DNA of 64,000 nt. Origin: CAKXIK01 sp050947015. Lineage in GTDB: Bacteria; Bacillota; Clostridia; Oscillospirales; Acutalibacteraceae. The translations under genes and the position numbers were made by a program. Below are positions 32,969 through 42,476 of this stretch, one piece after another. The stretch lies in contig JBMNVT010000005.1 in assembly GCA_050947015.1 (NCBI GenBank), positions 60,463 to 124,462 on the forward strand, written 5' to 3'. The notes beneath the pieces were generated by a model. It was given only the letters and a program-made list of their open reading frames with translations. It was not told the origin of the DNA and ran no database searches. Within the stretch, counting starts at the first letter, position 1. Every line of letters begins with the position of its first letter.

Positions 32969-33634
32969 TCATTCCGCCCGAAAATAATAATATTTGTCTT
33001 TAGCCGCCTGATAAAAGAGGAGGGGGATGTCACCCTTTTTGACTTGAAGCGCTAAAATACCATCCACCGATTGATCCACGGCGACAAAGGGCAGGGTTTC
33101 GGGTAACTGGGTGACCCATTGCGTGATTTCATTGCCGTCGTAATCCACCGCGTCAAAATAACGTGTAGAAAACTGAACGTCAGTTCGGCCGGAAGCGCTC
33201 AACAGTGTGACGGAAAACTGCAGAACTAGATATTCCGACTCGTTTTCCGGATCAGGCAGGTTTTCAATTTGTCCTGAAAGGTAATCGTAAGCTTCTTTTC
33301 CGCGCAGAACTTTTTGCAGCGCCCAGGTGCTCCTGCAGTGAAAGTAAGAGCCGTTCATATCTTTTTCAAGGCTTTCAATGGTACATTTTCCTCCGGCGCT
33401 GACCGGATTTTGCCTGCTGCCGGGCTGAACCACAGAACCGGAGGGGAGAAGAATGCGCCCGTCACGCATCAGGAAACCGAGCAGTACACTGCCGAGAAGA
33501 ACGGCGGCGCCAAAAAAGACCGACCAGGCAAGCCATCTGGTTTCGCCGCTGCAAACCTGCCGTGGCGTATATGTTTCCGCAGGAGAATACGGAGGAAATG
33601 AGCGGGTATTGTTTTTCATACGGTTCATTTTCAT
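32969..33634 (-). CDS. Membrane-anchored protein with extracytoplasmic domain
   Basis: A 221-residue protein. A 30-residue cytoplasmic N-terminus is followed by one membrane helix (about 33-56) and a ~165-residue outer domain. The outer domain reads YLVLQFSVTLLSASG and has aromatic-rich beta strands, comparable to the telokin-like DUF4352 folds, though not a clear match. AAGGAAAG lies just before ATG 33634. The internal ATG at 33628 has better spacing. Function unknown. It precedes the two tiny acidic proteins on the minus strand. Confidence 0.65.
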   Translation of the reverse strand: MKMNRMKNNTRSFPPYSPAETYTPRQVCSGETRWLAWSVFFGAAVLLGSVLLGFLMRDGRILLPSGSVVQPGSRQNPVSAGGKCTIESLEKDMNGSYFHCRSTWALQKVLRGKEAYDYLSGQIENLPDPENESEYLVLQFSVTLLSASGRTDVQFSTRYFDAVDYDGNEITQWVTQLPETLPFVAVDQSVDGILALQVKKGDIPLLFYQAAKDKYYYFRAE

Positions 33635-33699
33635 CTTTCCTTATCTATGTGAAAAGGGCATGATACCCTGTGAATTGGTGAATATAAAAATTTCGGAGT

Positions 33700-34209
33700 T
33701 TATTCCGTTCCGGCAGAGCAGCGCAGGGCAATTCCTCCTTCCGGTTCCAGATACAATTCACTTTTGCCTTCCTCTAACTGCAAAAGCGCGCGGGGGGAGG
33801 CTTTAAAAGTGGTGATGGAAGCGCAGATTGCCCCGGAGCGCTCTGCTTCGCTGCGAAACTGCGCCGAAGCGTTCCGCGCGTTCGCAGAATAGACCAAAAG
33901 CCCGTGAATTTCACGGCCGGTAAGGTCGTAGGAACGCAAAAAACCGGTCAAAGCCGGCGCAGGAGCACCAGCCCACACAGGACCGGCCAGAACAATGCGG
34001 TCAAATTCGGAAATATCCAAATCGACCGGCCGAAGCTGGGCGCCCTTTCCGCTGTGGGCGCGGGCAGCGCCGAGCAGATAGGCGCCCGGCAAAGAATAGT
34101 CGTGCGTCTGCCGAAGCTTCAACTGTTCCATACCGTCTGTTTTCTGCAGAAACCGGACGAGCTTTTCCGTCCTGCCGGTCAGCGAATAATAGGCAATCAG
34201 CGTTTTCAT
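33700..34209 (-). CDS. Flavodoxin-like protein
   Basis: A 169-residue FMN-binding-fold protein. The N-terminal loop TLIAYYSLTGRTEKLVRFL contains the phosphate-binding SLTGRT, and VLAGPVWAGAPAPALTGFL is the second FMN loop. Flavodoxins of this type act as electron carriers or NAD(P)H:quinone reductase-like proteins. ATG 34209 follows AAAGGACC; an earlier in-frame ATG at 34269 has no site. It ends close to the 3' region of the membrane-anchored protein gene, separated by 65 nt. Confidence 0.85.
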   Translation of the reverse strand: MKTLIAYYSLTGRTEKLVRFLQKTDGMEQLKLRQTHDYSLPGAYLLGAARAHSGKGAQLRPVDLDISEFDRIVLAGPVWAGAPAPALTGFLRSYDLTGREIHGLLVYSANARNASAQFRSEAERSGAICASITTFKASPRALLQLEEGKSELYLEPEGGIALRCSAGTE

Positions 34210-34458
34210 CTGACAAGGTCCTTTCAAAGCAAAAATCACGAAAGTAATATTATTTTTATTATACAACATTTTGCGTTTTTTTGCATCATATTATCAAATT
34301 TTTTGCAGACAGGTTTTTCCATGACGCATATTTTATAAAGAGGGTTTCTGTTTTTTCGTTAATTTGTTTGCTGGAGTGGCAAAGCCGACGGAATTATGAT
34401 AAGATATTCAAAAAATGCGCTGCCGAATTATTTGATTTTTCCCGAAAGGAATGACTCT

Positions 34459-34728
34459 ATGCTGATTTTGTTTTTGATGGCGATCGGTGTGCTGATCGGC
34501 CTGAAATGGTTTCCTGCACGGTATGCCAAGCTGAACAGCCGATTGCAGCTGATATGTACAGGATTTCTGATTTTTTGTATGGGAGTTTCGCTTGGACGAA
34601 AAGAAAATTTTTTGAAGGATCTCTTTTCGCTGGGATGGCAAAGCTTTGTTTTTGCGGTGATTCCGATTATTCTTTCCATTTTGGCGGTCTATGTGCTCAG
34701 CCATATTTTTTTGGAAAAAAAGAAGTGA
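34459..34728 (+). CDS. LysO-type exporter, N-terminal half
   Basis: An 89-residue membrane protein with three hydrophobic segments (LILFLMAIGVLIGL, LICTGFLIFCMGVSLG, FVFAVIPIILSILAVYVLS). It matches the N-terminal part of LysO/YbjE (Lys_export family), a lysine and thialysine exporter that is one chain in E. coli. Here the second half is a separate gene starting 51 nt downstream. AAAGGAATG precedes ATG 34459. No lysine riboswitch is visible upstream. Confidence 0.75.
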   Translation: MLILFLMAIGVLIGLKWFPARYAKLNSRLQLICTGFLIFCMGVSLGRKENFLKDLFSLGWQSFVFAVIPIILSILAVYVLSHIFLEKKK

Positions 34729-34779
34729 TGACAGATTTAGCTGTTTGCTGGGCAAATTACGGGAGAGGGTCGTGAATTT

Positions 34780-35379
34780 ATGATGATTTTGATTGCAATT
34801 TTTTGCCTGATATTAGGTATTGTGTTCGGTGCGCTGGGCGTTGCAGACAGCGCTGCCGTCTTTTTAACGGAACATTCGGAATTGGTGCTGTATGTGCTGA
34901 TGTTTTCAGTGGGAATCAGTGTGGGGCTTAACCGGTCAGTTTTTCGCAGTCTCCGTTCGTATCATATTAAAATTCTGATTATTCCGTCGGGCATCATTCT
35001 GGCATCGATAGCCGGCGGCGCGATAGCCGGTATACTGTTGAACATTCCTCCGGCAGGAGGTATGGCGATTGCCGCCGGGCTGGGGTGGTACAGCCTTTCC
35101 GGCGTGCTGGTGGGGGAGCTTTTCACACCGCAGCTTGGTACCATCGCCTTCCTGAGCAATCTGATGCGCGAAATACTCACCTTTTGTCTGGTACCGTTTG
35201 TTGCAAAGCGTTTCAACGGATATACCGCGATTGCCCCGGCGGCTGCTACGAGCGAAGATACGACCCTGGCAATTCTGATGAAGTATACCAATGAAGAGGT
35301 GGTGGTTATGGCGGTTTTTAACGGTGTCCTGTGCTCTGCGGTGGTTCCAGTGCTGACTCGCTTTTTTGCAAGCGTGTAA
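34780..35379 (+). CDS. LysO-type exporter, C-terminal half
   Basis: A 199-residue membrane protein with about five helices. It matches the C-terminal part of LysO/YbjE. The core is MFSVGISVGLNRSVFR, then GLGWYSLSGVLVGELFTPQLG and FLSNLMREILTF with conserved polar residues. GGGAGAGGGT precedes ATG 34780. The two genes probably form one heteromeric exporter. A split LysO is seen in other clostridia, so this need not be a recent break. Confidence 0.82.
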   Translation: MMILIAIFCLILGIVFGALGVADSAAVFLTEHSELVLYVLMFSVGISVGLNRSVFRSLRSYHIKILIIPSGIILASIAGGAIAGILLNIPPAGGMAIAAGLGWYSLSGVLVGELFTPQLGTIAFLSNLMREILTFCLVPFVAKRFNGYTAIAPAAATSEDTTLAILMKYTNEEVVVMAVFNGVLCSAVVPVLTRFFASV

Positions 35380-35728
35380 AGACGTTTTTATTTTGAAAAT
35401 TTCCCTCTGCGTCGTTTTTTACAGACAGGATCACGGCGCAGAGTTTTTAGGCGGTCGGAGCGTCTGAATGAAAGAAAATATCAGAGATAAAAAGGACGAT
35501 CAAAGAAAATATTTACACTTATCGGGTTTGCTTGTCTTAATAATAACAAAAAAAATAGAAATGTTCCATAGTATTAAAAGATGAAATTTGTTTCAGATGT
35601 CAATTTTGTCTCTTGTATTTGAGGAAACCCGGCGATATAATATTGAAATACGAAACGCCATATTTGGAACGGCTTTTACAGGGAACAGCCCCCGGTTTCC
35701 TGCTGCAATGAAAGGGATGGTCATAGAA
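35380..35728. other. Intergenic region with V-ATPase promoter
   Basis: No gene is supported. TTGTAT (35613-35618), 17 nt, TATAAT (35636-35641) is the likely promoter of the ATPase operon, about 90 nt before its first start codon. The rest is A/T-rich with no repeats noted. Confidence 0.6.
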
Positions 35729-36037
35729 ATGGAAGATATGATCAAACGAATTATAGAAATGGATCGGCAGGCGCGTCAGATTACAGAGCAGGCCCAGAGC
35801 GCAAAGCTGAATTCCACGGCCGCAATTGAAAAGAAGAAGCAAAGGTTGCGCGACGAATATCTGGCACAGGCACGCGCACAGGTGGAGCAGAACAACGAAA
35901 CCGAACAGAACGCCGCCAACCGCGACTGGGATCAGATTCAGCAAAGATACAGCCGACGAGCGCAAAAGCTGGATGAACAGTTTGCCGCCAACCGTGAAAA
36001 ATGGGTCGCGCAGCTTTTTGAACGCACGCTGAGCTGA
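35729..36037 (+). CDS. V-type ATPase stalk subunit G/H-like
   Basis: A 102-residue, strongly charged helical protein, nearly all coiled coil (Gln, Glu, Lys, Arg rich: IIEMDRQARQITEQAQSA, KKKQRLRDEYLAQARAQ). This is the form expected of the peripheral stalk G/H subunit that pairs with subunit E. ATG 35729 is the best start: further upstream in-frame codons add unrelated sequence. It is the first gene of the ATPase operon, 36 nt before subunit C. Confidence 0.7.
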   Translation: MEDMIKRIIEMDRQARQITEQAQSAKLNSTAAIEKKKQRLRDEYLAQARAQVEQNNETEQNAANRDWDQIQQRYSRRAQKLDEQFAANREKWVAQLFERTLS

Positions 36038-36073
36038 AAGGCTTTTCCGGTGGAAAAGGGGTGATTTTTCACA

Positions 36074-37120
36074 ATGATGTCCGCCATGTCGTCCAATGTG
36101 ATTCTTGCCAAGGCGCGCGCCATGTACGGCAGCAGGCTGACCGCCTCCGACTATGCAGCGCTGCTCAAATGCCGCAGCGTGGGTGAAGCTGCCGGGTATT
36201 TAAAAAAGAATACGCGTTATGCTCCGGAGCTAACAACCGTGAACGAGCTTTCCGTTCATCGCGGCTATCTGGAGGCGCTTCTTCACCGGAGAGTGTTTGA
36301 CGATTACGCCGCCTTGTGCCGGTACGAGCTTTCGGTTGGAGAACAGCTTTCTTCCTATATAATAGAAAAGGGAGAAATCGAGCAGATTCTGCACAGCCTG
36401 CGTCTTCTTTCCGCGGAACGCAATCGTGAATATTTGCTGACATTGCCGATTTTTTTTGGTACACATCTGCGTTTTGATGTGAAGAAGGTGGCGCAGGCAA
36501 ATAATTTTGACGAGTTCCTCAAAGCGATGGAAGGCACGCCTTACCGGGAGCTGTTGACGCCGTTTCGCCCGGAGCCGGGCGAAAATCCTGATTTTGCGGC
36601 GATTGAACACGCGCTTTACAGCCGGCTTTACCGTGATGTTTTTGAGGTGATCGACAAGCACGCGCCGCGGGCTGCACGAAAGGAATTGCATGAGCTGTTC
36701 GGCGGTTTGATCGATGTGCTGAACATCACCCGGATTTTGCGCATGAAAGAGTTTTACCACGCTAGTCCGGACTATATCCGTTCCCTGATTCTTCCGTTTT
36801 CATTCCACCTGACTCCCAAGCGCCTGACACAGATGCTTCAGGCTGAAACCGCGGACGATGTTCTGCAGCAATTGGCCGGAACCGTGTACGCCAGAGGACT
36901 GGCCGCGCAGGAAGATCAGAATATTTCGCTGGAGCACGCGCTTTTGCAGCTCCGCTATGCCCGCTGTGCGCATCAGGTGCATTTTTCGGTACACCCGTCG
37001 GTTGTCATGGTGGCGTATCTTTCCCTGTGTGAAATGGAGGTTGCCAACCTGACCACCATTGTGGAGGGAATCCGGTACGGCTTGGAACCGGCCAGAATCC
37101 GAAAAATGCTGGTACAGTAA
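36074..37120 (+). CDS. ntpC: V-type ATPase subunit C
   Basis: A 348-residue mostly helical protein of the V0D/AC39 family. It connects the central stalk to the membrane c-ring. The three-lobed repeat structure is seen in segments such as ASDYAALLKCRSVGEAAGYLK (near 20), DEFLKAMEGTPYRELL (middle) and EMEVANLTTIVEGIRYGLEPARIRKML at the end. ATG 36074 follows GGAAAAGGGG. The spacing within the operon is 42 nt to subunit I. Confidence 0.88.
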   Translation: MMSAMSSNVILAKARAMYGSRLTASDYAALLKCRSVGEAAGYLKKNTRYAPELTTVNELSVHRGYLEALLHRRVFDDYAALCRYELSVGEQLSSYIIEKGEIEQILHSLRLLSAERNREYLLTLPIFFGTHLRFDVKKVAQANNFDEFLKAMEGTPYRELLTPFRPEPGENPDFAAIEHALYSRLYRDVFEVIDKHAPRAARKELHELFGGLIDVLNITRILRMKEFYHASPDYIRSLILPFSFHLTPKRLTQMLQAETADDVLQQLAGTVYARGLAAQEDQNISLEHALLQLRYARCAHQVHFSVHPSVVMVAYLSLCEMEVANLTTIVEGIRYGLEPARIRKMLVQ

Positions 37121-37162
37121 ATGCTTGCCCAGGTTCCCCGGGGCGGAAAGGAATGATACACA

Positions 37163-39103
37163 ATGTCCGTTGTCAAAGTGTGTGCCGTGAGCATCATCGG
37201 CAAAATGGCCGTTCTCGATCAAGTGGTATCCGTCTGCGAGTCGTTGGCCGATTTTCATCCCGACAACGCGCTGTCCTTTTTTTCAGACACAAAGGGCTTT
37301 GTCATGCTCAACGAGCCCAATCCGTATGCGCCGGCGCTTCAGCGATTGCGGGAAGCGATTTCGCTGGCCGGCAAAACCCTTTCTGGCAGCGCAATCCGGC
37401 AGCTGCCGGAGGATGCCGATCTGATGGATTATGCAAATTGCTACGCAAACGCCATGATGGATTTCCGGAGCAGGCAGCAGGCGCTTCTGCAGGAAAAGGA
37501 AACCATTGCAAGGTCTGTTGAGGAATTGGATCATTTTGTCGGTTTAAATGTGGATATTAATGAAATGATCCAGTGCAGATATATCAAAGTGCGCTTCGGC
37601 CGCCTCCCGCGGGAGAGCGAGGAAAAGCTGAAGGCGTACAACGATAACCCTTATGTGCTGTTTTTCCCTGCAACCTCAACGCAGGAATTTTCCTGGGGTG
37701 TTTATTTTGCTCCGCTGGAAAATGTGGCGGAGGTGGACAGGATTTTTTCCAGTCTTTATTTTGAACGGATTCGGCTGCCTGCTTCGGTGGAAACGCCGGA
37801 GCACGCCATCAAGGAGTTGCAGGCGCAGCAGGCTGGGCTTGAAACACAGCTTGCCGCGCTGAACGGCGAAATTGAAGCGTATTTTACCGCAGAATACCAG
37901 AATGCGCTTTGTGCAGAAAAAGAACTGGAACGCCTGTCGCTGATTGCCGAAACGAAAAAGTATGCCGCCCAGTACGGCGATAATTTTATTCTGACCGGTT
38001 GGGTGCCGGAAAACGAGACGGATGAATTTTTTGCACAGCTTGACCCGATTCGGAGCGTGGAATATACCACCGAAAAAGCGGATAGTCTGCTGCGCAATTC
38101 GCCGCCGGTCAAGCTGAAAAACCCAAAAGCGTTCAAGCCGTTTGAGTTTTTTGTCGATCTTTATGGACTGCCCAGTTATAACGAGGTGGATCCCACGCCG
38201 CTGGTGGCCATAACCTATACAGTGCTGTTTGGTATTATGTTCGGCGATGTAGGGCAGGGAGTGACTCTTTCAATCGTCGGCTGGCTGATGTGGCGGCTGA
38301 AAAAAATGCAGCTTGGGCGCATCCTGATTCCTTGCGGGATTTCTTCCGTTGTATTTGGTCTGGTGTTTGGCTCGGTGTTCGGCTTTGAGCATGCGTTGGA
38401 TCCGATGTACCGTACGCTCGGGTTTGCCGAAAAGCCGGTAGAGGTTACGGCTTCGGATACCATGAACACCATCATTTTCAGCGCAGTGGGCATTGGTTGT
38501 GCGTTGGTAATTGTTGCAATGCTGATTAATATTTATTCGTGCTTCAAACAAAGGGATATCGGTTCGGCGTTTTTTAGCGCGAACGGCGCGGCGGGTTTGG
38601 TGTTTTACGGGTCGGTAGTCCTTTTTGCGGTACAGATGCTGATGAACCTCTCGCTGGTCCCGGGTACGGTATTGATTGCGTTGCTTTGCGCATCGCTGCT
38701 GGTGCTTTTTGTCAGCGAACCTCTCGTGAAACTTGTCAACCGCGAACAGGACTGGAAGCCCGAAAAGCCCATTGAGTTTTTTATGCAGAGCTTTTTCGAG
38801 TTGTTTGAAACGGTGCTCAGCTATGTGACGAACACCATGTCATTCCTGCGCGTCGGCGCTTTCGTTCTGGTTCATGCAGGGATGATGATGGTGGTATTCA
38901 CGCTGGCAGAAATGTCCTCCGGTGTCGGTTATCTGCTGATTGTCGTCATAGGCAACATTGTCGTTATGGGCATGGAAGGGCTGCTTGTCGGCATTCAGGT
39001 GCTTCGTCTGGAGTTCTACGAAATTTTCAGTCGGTTTTTCAAAGGCGAAGGCCGGCCGTTCCACGCGGCGCGTGAGGCGGTCGTTTTGCCGGAAAATAAG
39101 TAA
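37163..39103 (+). CDS. ntpI: V-type ATPase subunit I
   Basis: A 646-residue membrane protein (the a-subunit equivalent) forming the ion half-channels next to the c-ring. The first 330 residues are a cytoplasmic stalk region. About seven helices follow from ~345 onwards. The helix-rich C-terminal part contains ETVLSYVTNTMSFLRVGAF, whose Arg is the essential stator residue, and EGLLVGIQVLRLEFYEIFSRFF at the end. RBS GGAAAGG precedes ATG 37163. It sits in its usual place before subunit K. Confidence 0.93.
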   Translation: MSVVKVCAVSIIGKMAVLDQVVSVCESLADFHPDNALSFFSDTKGFVMLNEPNPYAPALQRLREAISLAGKTLSGSAIRQLPEDADLMDYANCYANAMMDFRSRQQALLQEKETIARSVEELDHFVGLNVDINEMIQCRYIKVRFGRLPRESEEKLKAYNDNPYVLFFPATSTQEFSWGVYFAPLENVAEVDRIFSSLYFERIRLPASVETPEHAIKELQAQQAGLETQLAALNGEIEAYFTAEYQNALCAEKELERLSLIAETKKYAAQYGDNFILTGWVPENETDEFFAQLDPIRSVEYTTEKADSLLRNSPPVKLKNPKAFKPFEFFVDLYGLPSYNEVDPTPLVAITYTVLFGIMFGDVGQGVTLSIVGWLMWRLKKMQLGRILIPCGISSVVFGLVFGSVFGFEHALDPMYRTLGFAEKPVEVTASDTMNTIIFSAVGIGCALVIVAMLINIYSCFKQRDIGSAFFSANGAAGLVFYGSVVLFAVQMLMNLSLVPGTVLIALLCASLLVLFVSEPLVKLVNREQDWKPEKPIEFFMQSFFELFETVLSYVTNTMSFLRVGAFVLVHAGMMMVVFTLAEMSSGVGYLLIVVIGNIVVMGMEGLLVGIQVLRLEFYEIFSRFFKGEGRPFHAAREAVVLPENK

Positions 39104-39136
39104 GAAAAAACAAACGTTGATTTTGGAGGTATTTAT

Positions 39137-39577
39137 ATGATTTATGTGCTGCTGCTCGTTCCAGTTGCTCTGCTGGTTGCTTCTGTTATTTACGCCATTC
39201 GTATGGTTCAGAATGGAAAAAGCCCGCGCAAGGCTGCCACTATGCAAATCCTGAGTTTTCTTGCCGTTTGCGTCATTTCCTTTGCGCTGCCGTTTGCCGC
39301 ACAGGCTGCCGAAACGAACGATACCGTTGCCACTGCCGAAACCACGCAGACTGCCGCGGATAATTCCAAGGGTCTCGGCCTGCTGGCTGCCGCGCTTGTG
39401 ACAGGTCTGGCGGGTATCGGCGGAGGTATTGCCGTTGCTGCCGCAGCTCCTGCCGCTATTGGGGCAACCTCCGAGGATCCGAAGGCGTTCGGCAAATCGC
39501 TGATCTTTGTTGCATTGGGCGAAGGTATCGCCATTTACGGCCTGTTAATTTCCATCATGATTCTTAACAAAGTTTGA
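39137..39577 (+). CDS. ntpK: V-type ATPase subunit K with N-terminal extension
   Basis: A 146-residue rotor subunit. The C-terminal ~75 residues are one c-subunit hairpin: GLLAAALVTGLAGIGGGIAV, then APAAIGATSEDPKAFG and LIFVALGEGIAIYGLL with the ion-binding Glu. Ahead of it lie ~70 residues with two hydrophobic segments and an AQAAETNDT stretch that resembles a signal peptide cleavage site. No Gln is present at the sodium-ligand position in the first hairpin helix, so protons rather than sodium may be the coupling ion (inference). TTTTGGAGG precedes ATG 39137. Confidence 0.87.
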   Translation: MIYVLLLVPVALLVASVIYAIRMVQNGKSPRKAATMQILSFLAVCVISFALPFAAQAAETNDTVATAETTQTAADNSKGLGLLAAALVTGLAGIGGGIAVAAAAPAAIGATSEDPKAFGKSLIFVALGEGIAIYGLLISIMILNKV

Positions 39578-39641
39578 CTTGCCGTGTGCTGCCTGTGCGT
39601 TTTTCAGCAGGTATTTTATTGGAAGTGGCGGTGAAAGCACA

Positions 39642-39950
39642 ATGCGTTATTACTTGATCAGCGATAATGTGGATACGATTGTCGGTATGCGTCTCGCGGG
39701 AATCGACGGCGTGCTGGTTCATGAAACGGCTGCGGTACAGCGGGCGCTCAGGGAAGCGATCGAAATGGATGACGTTGCCGTGATTTTGATGACGGAACGC
39801 CTCGTTAAGCTCTGCCCGGAGACGGTTTACGACCTCAAGCTGCACCGGCACCGCCCGCTGATTGTGGAGATTCCCGATCGCCACGGCAACGGTCGCGCGA
39901 AGGATTCCATCACGCGATATGTGCGCGAGGCAATCGGCGTCAAGGTGTAA
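39642..39950 (+). CDS. ntpF: V-type ATPase subunit F
   Basis: A 102-residue small central-stalk protein. MRYYLISDNVDTIVGMRLAG and VAVILMTERLVKL, then RPLIVEIPD, are the characteristic Rossmann-like core. ATG 39642 is chosen although the frame opens earlier at 39579; GGCGGTGAAAG lies before it. It precedes subunit E by 51 nt. Confidence 0.87.
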   Translation: MRYYLISDNVDTIVGMRLAGIDGVLVHETAAVQRALREAIEMDDVAVILMTERLVKLCPETVYDLKLHRHRPLIVEIPDRHGNGRAKDSITRYVREAIGVKV

Positions 39951-40001
39951 TGCGAGCGCCGCCGGCAGAAATTCCGGCAGTGATCGGAAAGGGATGATCC
40001 G

Positions 40002-40595
40002 ATGAACAATGAAAATGAAAAGGTTGGCAAATTTTTGCAGGCCATTAACGACTATGCTGAGGAACAGCGAAAAAGGATCCTCGACGAGGTGCGTGAGTAT
40101 TACAGTGCAGAAATGGAGCGCGCTGAAAAGGAAGTGCTCAGCGACGCCCAACAGTTGGTAGAGCGGGAAAAGGCGCAGAACCGCAACCGCATCCGCCACG
40201 AAATTTCCCGGAAGGAGATGGAAGCGAAAAGGCAGCTGATTTCTCACCGGGCAAATTTGGTGGATGGCCTTTTTCACGATGTTTCTCTCAGACTGCTGGA
40301 GTATACCAAAACGCCGGAATATGAAAAATTTCTGAAAGCAATTGCAGAAAAGCTTTCCAATGTGCTTTCCGACGTCGGCTCCAAGCTGATGATCCGCCGG
40401 GAGGACGAAGCATATATCCCACTGATTCGGGAAGCGTTCGGCGATTGCGAAATCAGATTTTCGGACGAGATCCGTTTGGGAGGGATTCTCGGCGTCAGCC
40501 GGTACCGTGGAATTGTGGCGGACGAAACGCTCGATTCCCGGCTGGAAGCGCAGCGCACGTGGTTTGCCGCCAATTCAGGGCTGACCATCAGCTGA
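40002..40595 (+). CDS. ntpE: V-type ATPase subunit E
   Basis: A 197-residue peripheral stalk protein. The first ~90 residues are charged helix for pairing with subunit G. The rest is the globular C-terminal domain (VGSKLMIRREDEAYIPLIREAF, then LGGILGVSRYRGIVADETLDSRLEA). Good RBS GGAAAGGG before ATG 40002. The gap to subunit A is 33 nt. Confidence 0.87.
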   Translation: MNNENEKVGKFLQAINDYAEEQRKRILDEVREYYSAEMERAEKEVLSDAQQLVEREKAQNRNRIRHEISRKEMEAKRQLISHRANLVDGLFHDVSLRLLEYTKTPEYEKFLKAIAEKLSNVLSDVGSKLMIRREDEAYIPLIREAFGDCEIRFSDEIRLGGILGVSRYRGIVADETLDSRLEAQRTWFAANSGLTIS

Positions 40596-40628
40596 TGCCC
40601 AAAATGCGGAAAGGCGTGGTCGTATTTT

Positions 40629-42404
40629 ATGGAAAATAAAGATATAATTTTCGGCGTTAACGGCCCGGTCGTCACTGTGCGCGACACCAAATCCTTTTCC
40701 ATGATGGAGATGGTCTATGTCGGCAAAATGCGGCTGATCGGCGAGGTGATCGGAATTACCGGTCAGATGACGACGATTCAGGTTTACGAGGAAACAACGG
40801 GGCTGCGTCCCGGAGAGCCGGTGGAAGGCAGCGGCAGCCAGATGACGGTGACACTTGGCCCCGGTATTCTCAGCAATATTTTTGACGGAATCGAACGGCC
40901 GCTGAAAGCGATTGAATCACAGAGCGGTGCGTTTATCGGCAGAGGAATGGCGATTTCTCCGCTTGATGAAGAGAAAAAGTGGAGCGTAACGCTTTGCGTG
41001 AAACAGGGCGATCGGCTCAGCGGCGGGATGATCTATGCCGAATGTCCCGAAACTCCGTTGATTTGTCACAGGCTGCTTGTTCCGCCTACTGTAAGCGGAA
41101 CGGTAACGAGTGTGCAGCCAGACGGTGAATATGCCCTCAACGACACGATCGCGGTGATTACCGATGACAGGGGGAGAGAGCATCAGCTGACCCTTTGCCA
41201 GAAATGGCCGATCCGCGTTCCGCGCCCGGTGGAACAGCGCCGGCAGGCAACCATTCCGCTGATCACCGGCCAGCGTGTGATCGACACGTTCTTCCCAATC
41301 TCCAAGGGAGGAACAGCGGCGATCCCGGGGGGGTTCGGCACCGGTAAAACGATGACCCAGCATCAGCTTGCCAAATGGTGTGACGCCGATATTATCGTCT
41401 ATGTCGGCTGCGGCGAACGGGGCAACGAGATGTCTCAGGTTCTGGAGGAGTTTTCCGGGCTGATCGACCCCAAGTCTGGTCGGCCGCTGACCGACAGAAC
41501 CGTGCTTATCGCAAACACTTCAAACATGCCGGTTGCCGCGCGTGAAGCTTCCATTTACACCGGCATCACGCTGGCGGAATATTACCGCGATATGGGCTAT
41601 CACGTCGCCGTCATGGCGGATTCCACCTCGCGCTGGGCCGAGGCTCTGCGCGAAATTTCCGGTCGTCTGGAAGAAATGCCTGCGGAAGAAGGCTTTCCCG
41701 CCTACCTGCCATCGCGTCTTTCGGAATTTTATGAGCGTGCGGGAATGGTACAGACGCTTTCTGGTTCCGATGGATCTGTTTCCATCATCGGCGCTGTTTC
41801 CCCTCAGGGTTCCGATTTTTCGGAACCTGTAACACAGAACACCAAGCGTTTTACCCGCTGCTTTTGGGCTCTGGACAAAGCGCTGGCTTATGCACGCCAT
41901 TATCCGGCGATCAACTGGATGACCAGCTACAGTGAATATTTTACCGACCTTGACCCGTGGTACGAGGAGCACCTTGGCCGCGAGTTCCTGAAATACCGTA
42001 AAAAGCTCAACCGTATTCTGCAGGAAGAAAACAAACTGATGGAGATCGTCAAGCTGATCGGCGCCGACGTTCTGCCGGACGACCAGAAGCTTGTCATCGA
42101 AATTGCGCGTGTCATCCGCGTTGGATTCCTGCAGCAAAATGCGTTTCATGCCGAGGACACTTATGTTCCTCTCGAAAAACAAAAGAGGATGATGGAGATC
42201 ATTCTCTACCTTTACGACGGATGCCGCCGGGTGGTCGCAGCTTCGATTCCGCTTTCCGCCCTGACTTCCCGCGGGCTGTTCGAAAAACTGATTAAAATAA
42301 AATATGATATTCCGAACAATCGGCCGGAGCTGTTTGAGGATTACAAAAAGGAAATCGACACAGCTGTCGCAGAACTGCTCAGCGCCGGCGGCGCTCCTGT
42401 CTGA
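40629..42404 (+). CDS. ntpA: V-type ATPase catalytic subunit A
   Basis: A 591-residue ATPase subunit. P-loop GGFGTGKTM sits at about residue 236, followed by CGERGNEMSQVLEEF and VLIANTSNMPVAAREASIYTG. MADSTSRWAEALREISGRLEE is the catalytic-subunit hallmark. The bulge domain unique to V/A-type subunits lies near residues 115-185. ATG 40629 follows GGAAAGG. As ATP hydrolase or synthase it works with subunit B. Confidence 0.96.
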   Translation: MENKDIIFGVNGPVVTVRDTKSFSMMEMVYVGKMRLIGEVIGITGQMTTIQVYEETTGLRPGEPVEGSGSQMTVTLGPGILSNIFDGIERPLKAIESQSGAFIGRGMAISPLDEEKKWSVTLCVKQGDRLSGGMIYAECPETPLICHRLLVPPTVSGTVTSVQPDGEYALNDTIAVITDDRGREHQLTLCQKWPIRVPRPVEQRRQATIPLITGQRVIDTFFPISKGGTAAIPGGFGTGKTMTQHQLAKWCDADIIVYVGCGERGNEMSQVLEEFSGLIDPKSGRPLTDRTVLIANTSNMPVAAREASIYTGITLAEYYRDMGYHVAVMADSTSRWAEALREISGRLEEMPAEEGFPAYLPSRLSEFYERAGMVQTLSGSDGSVSIIGAVSPQGSDFSEPVTQNTKRFTRCFWALDKALAYARHYPAINWMTSYSEYFTDLDPWYEEHLGREFLKYRKKLNRILQEENKLMEIVKLIGADVLPDDQKLVIEIARVIRVGFLQQNAFHAEDTYVPLEKQKRMMEIILYLYDGCRRVVAASIPLSALTSRGLFEKLIKIKYDIPNNRPELFEDYKKEIDTAVAELLSAGGAPV

Positions 42405-42476
42405 TCTTGGAAAATGGAACGTTTTGCAAAGGGTGCATCTGTGCCCGGCCGAACCGGAAAGGAATGATCCGAAGTT

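Noticed and set aside
34270..34458. Lysine riboswitch before the LysO-type genes
   Set aside because: The region is AT-rich and too short, without the conserved L-box core.
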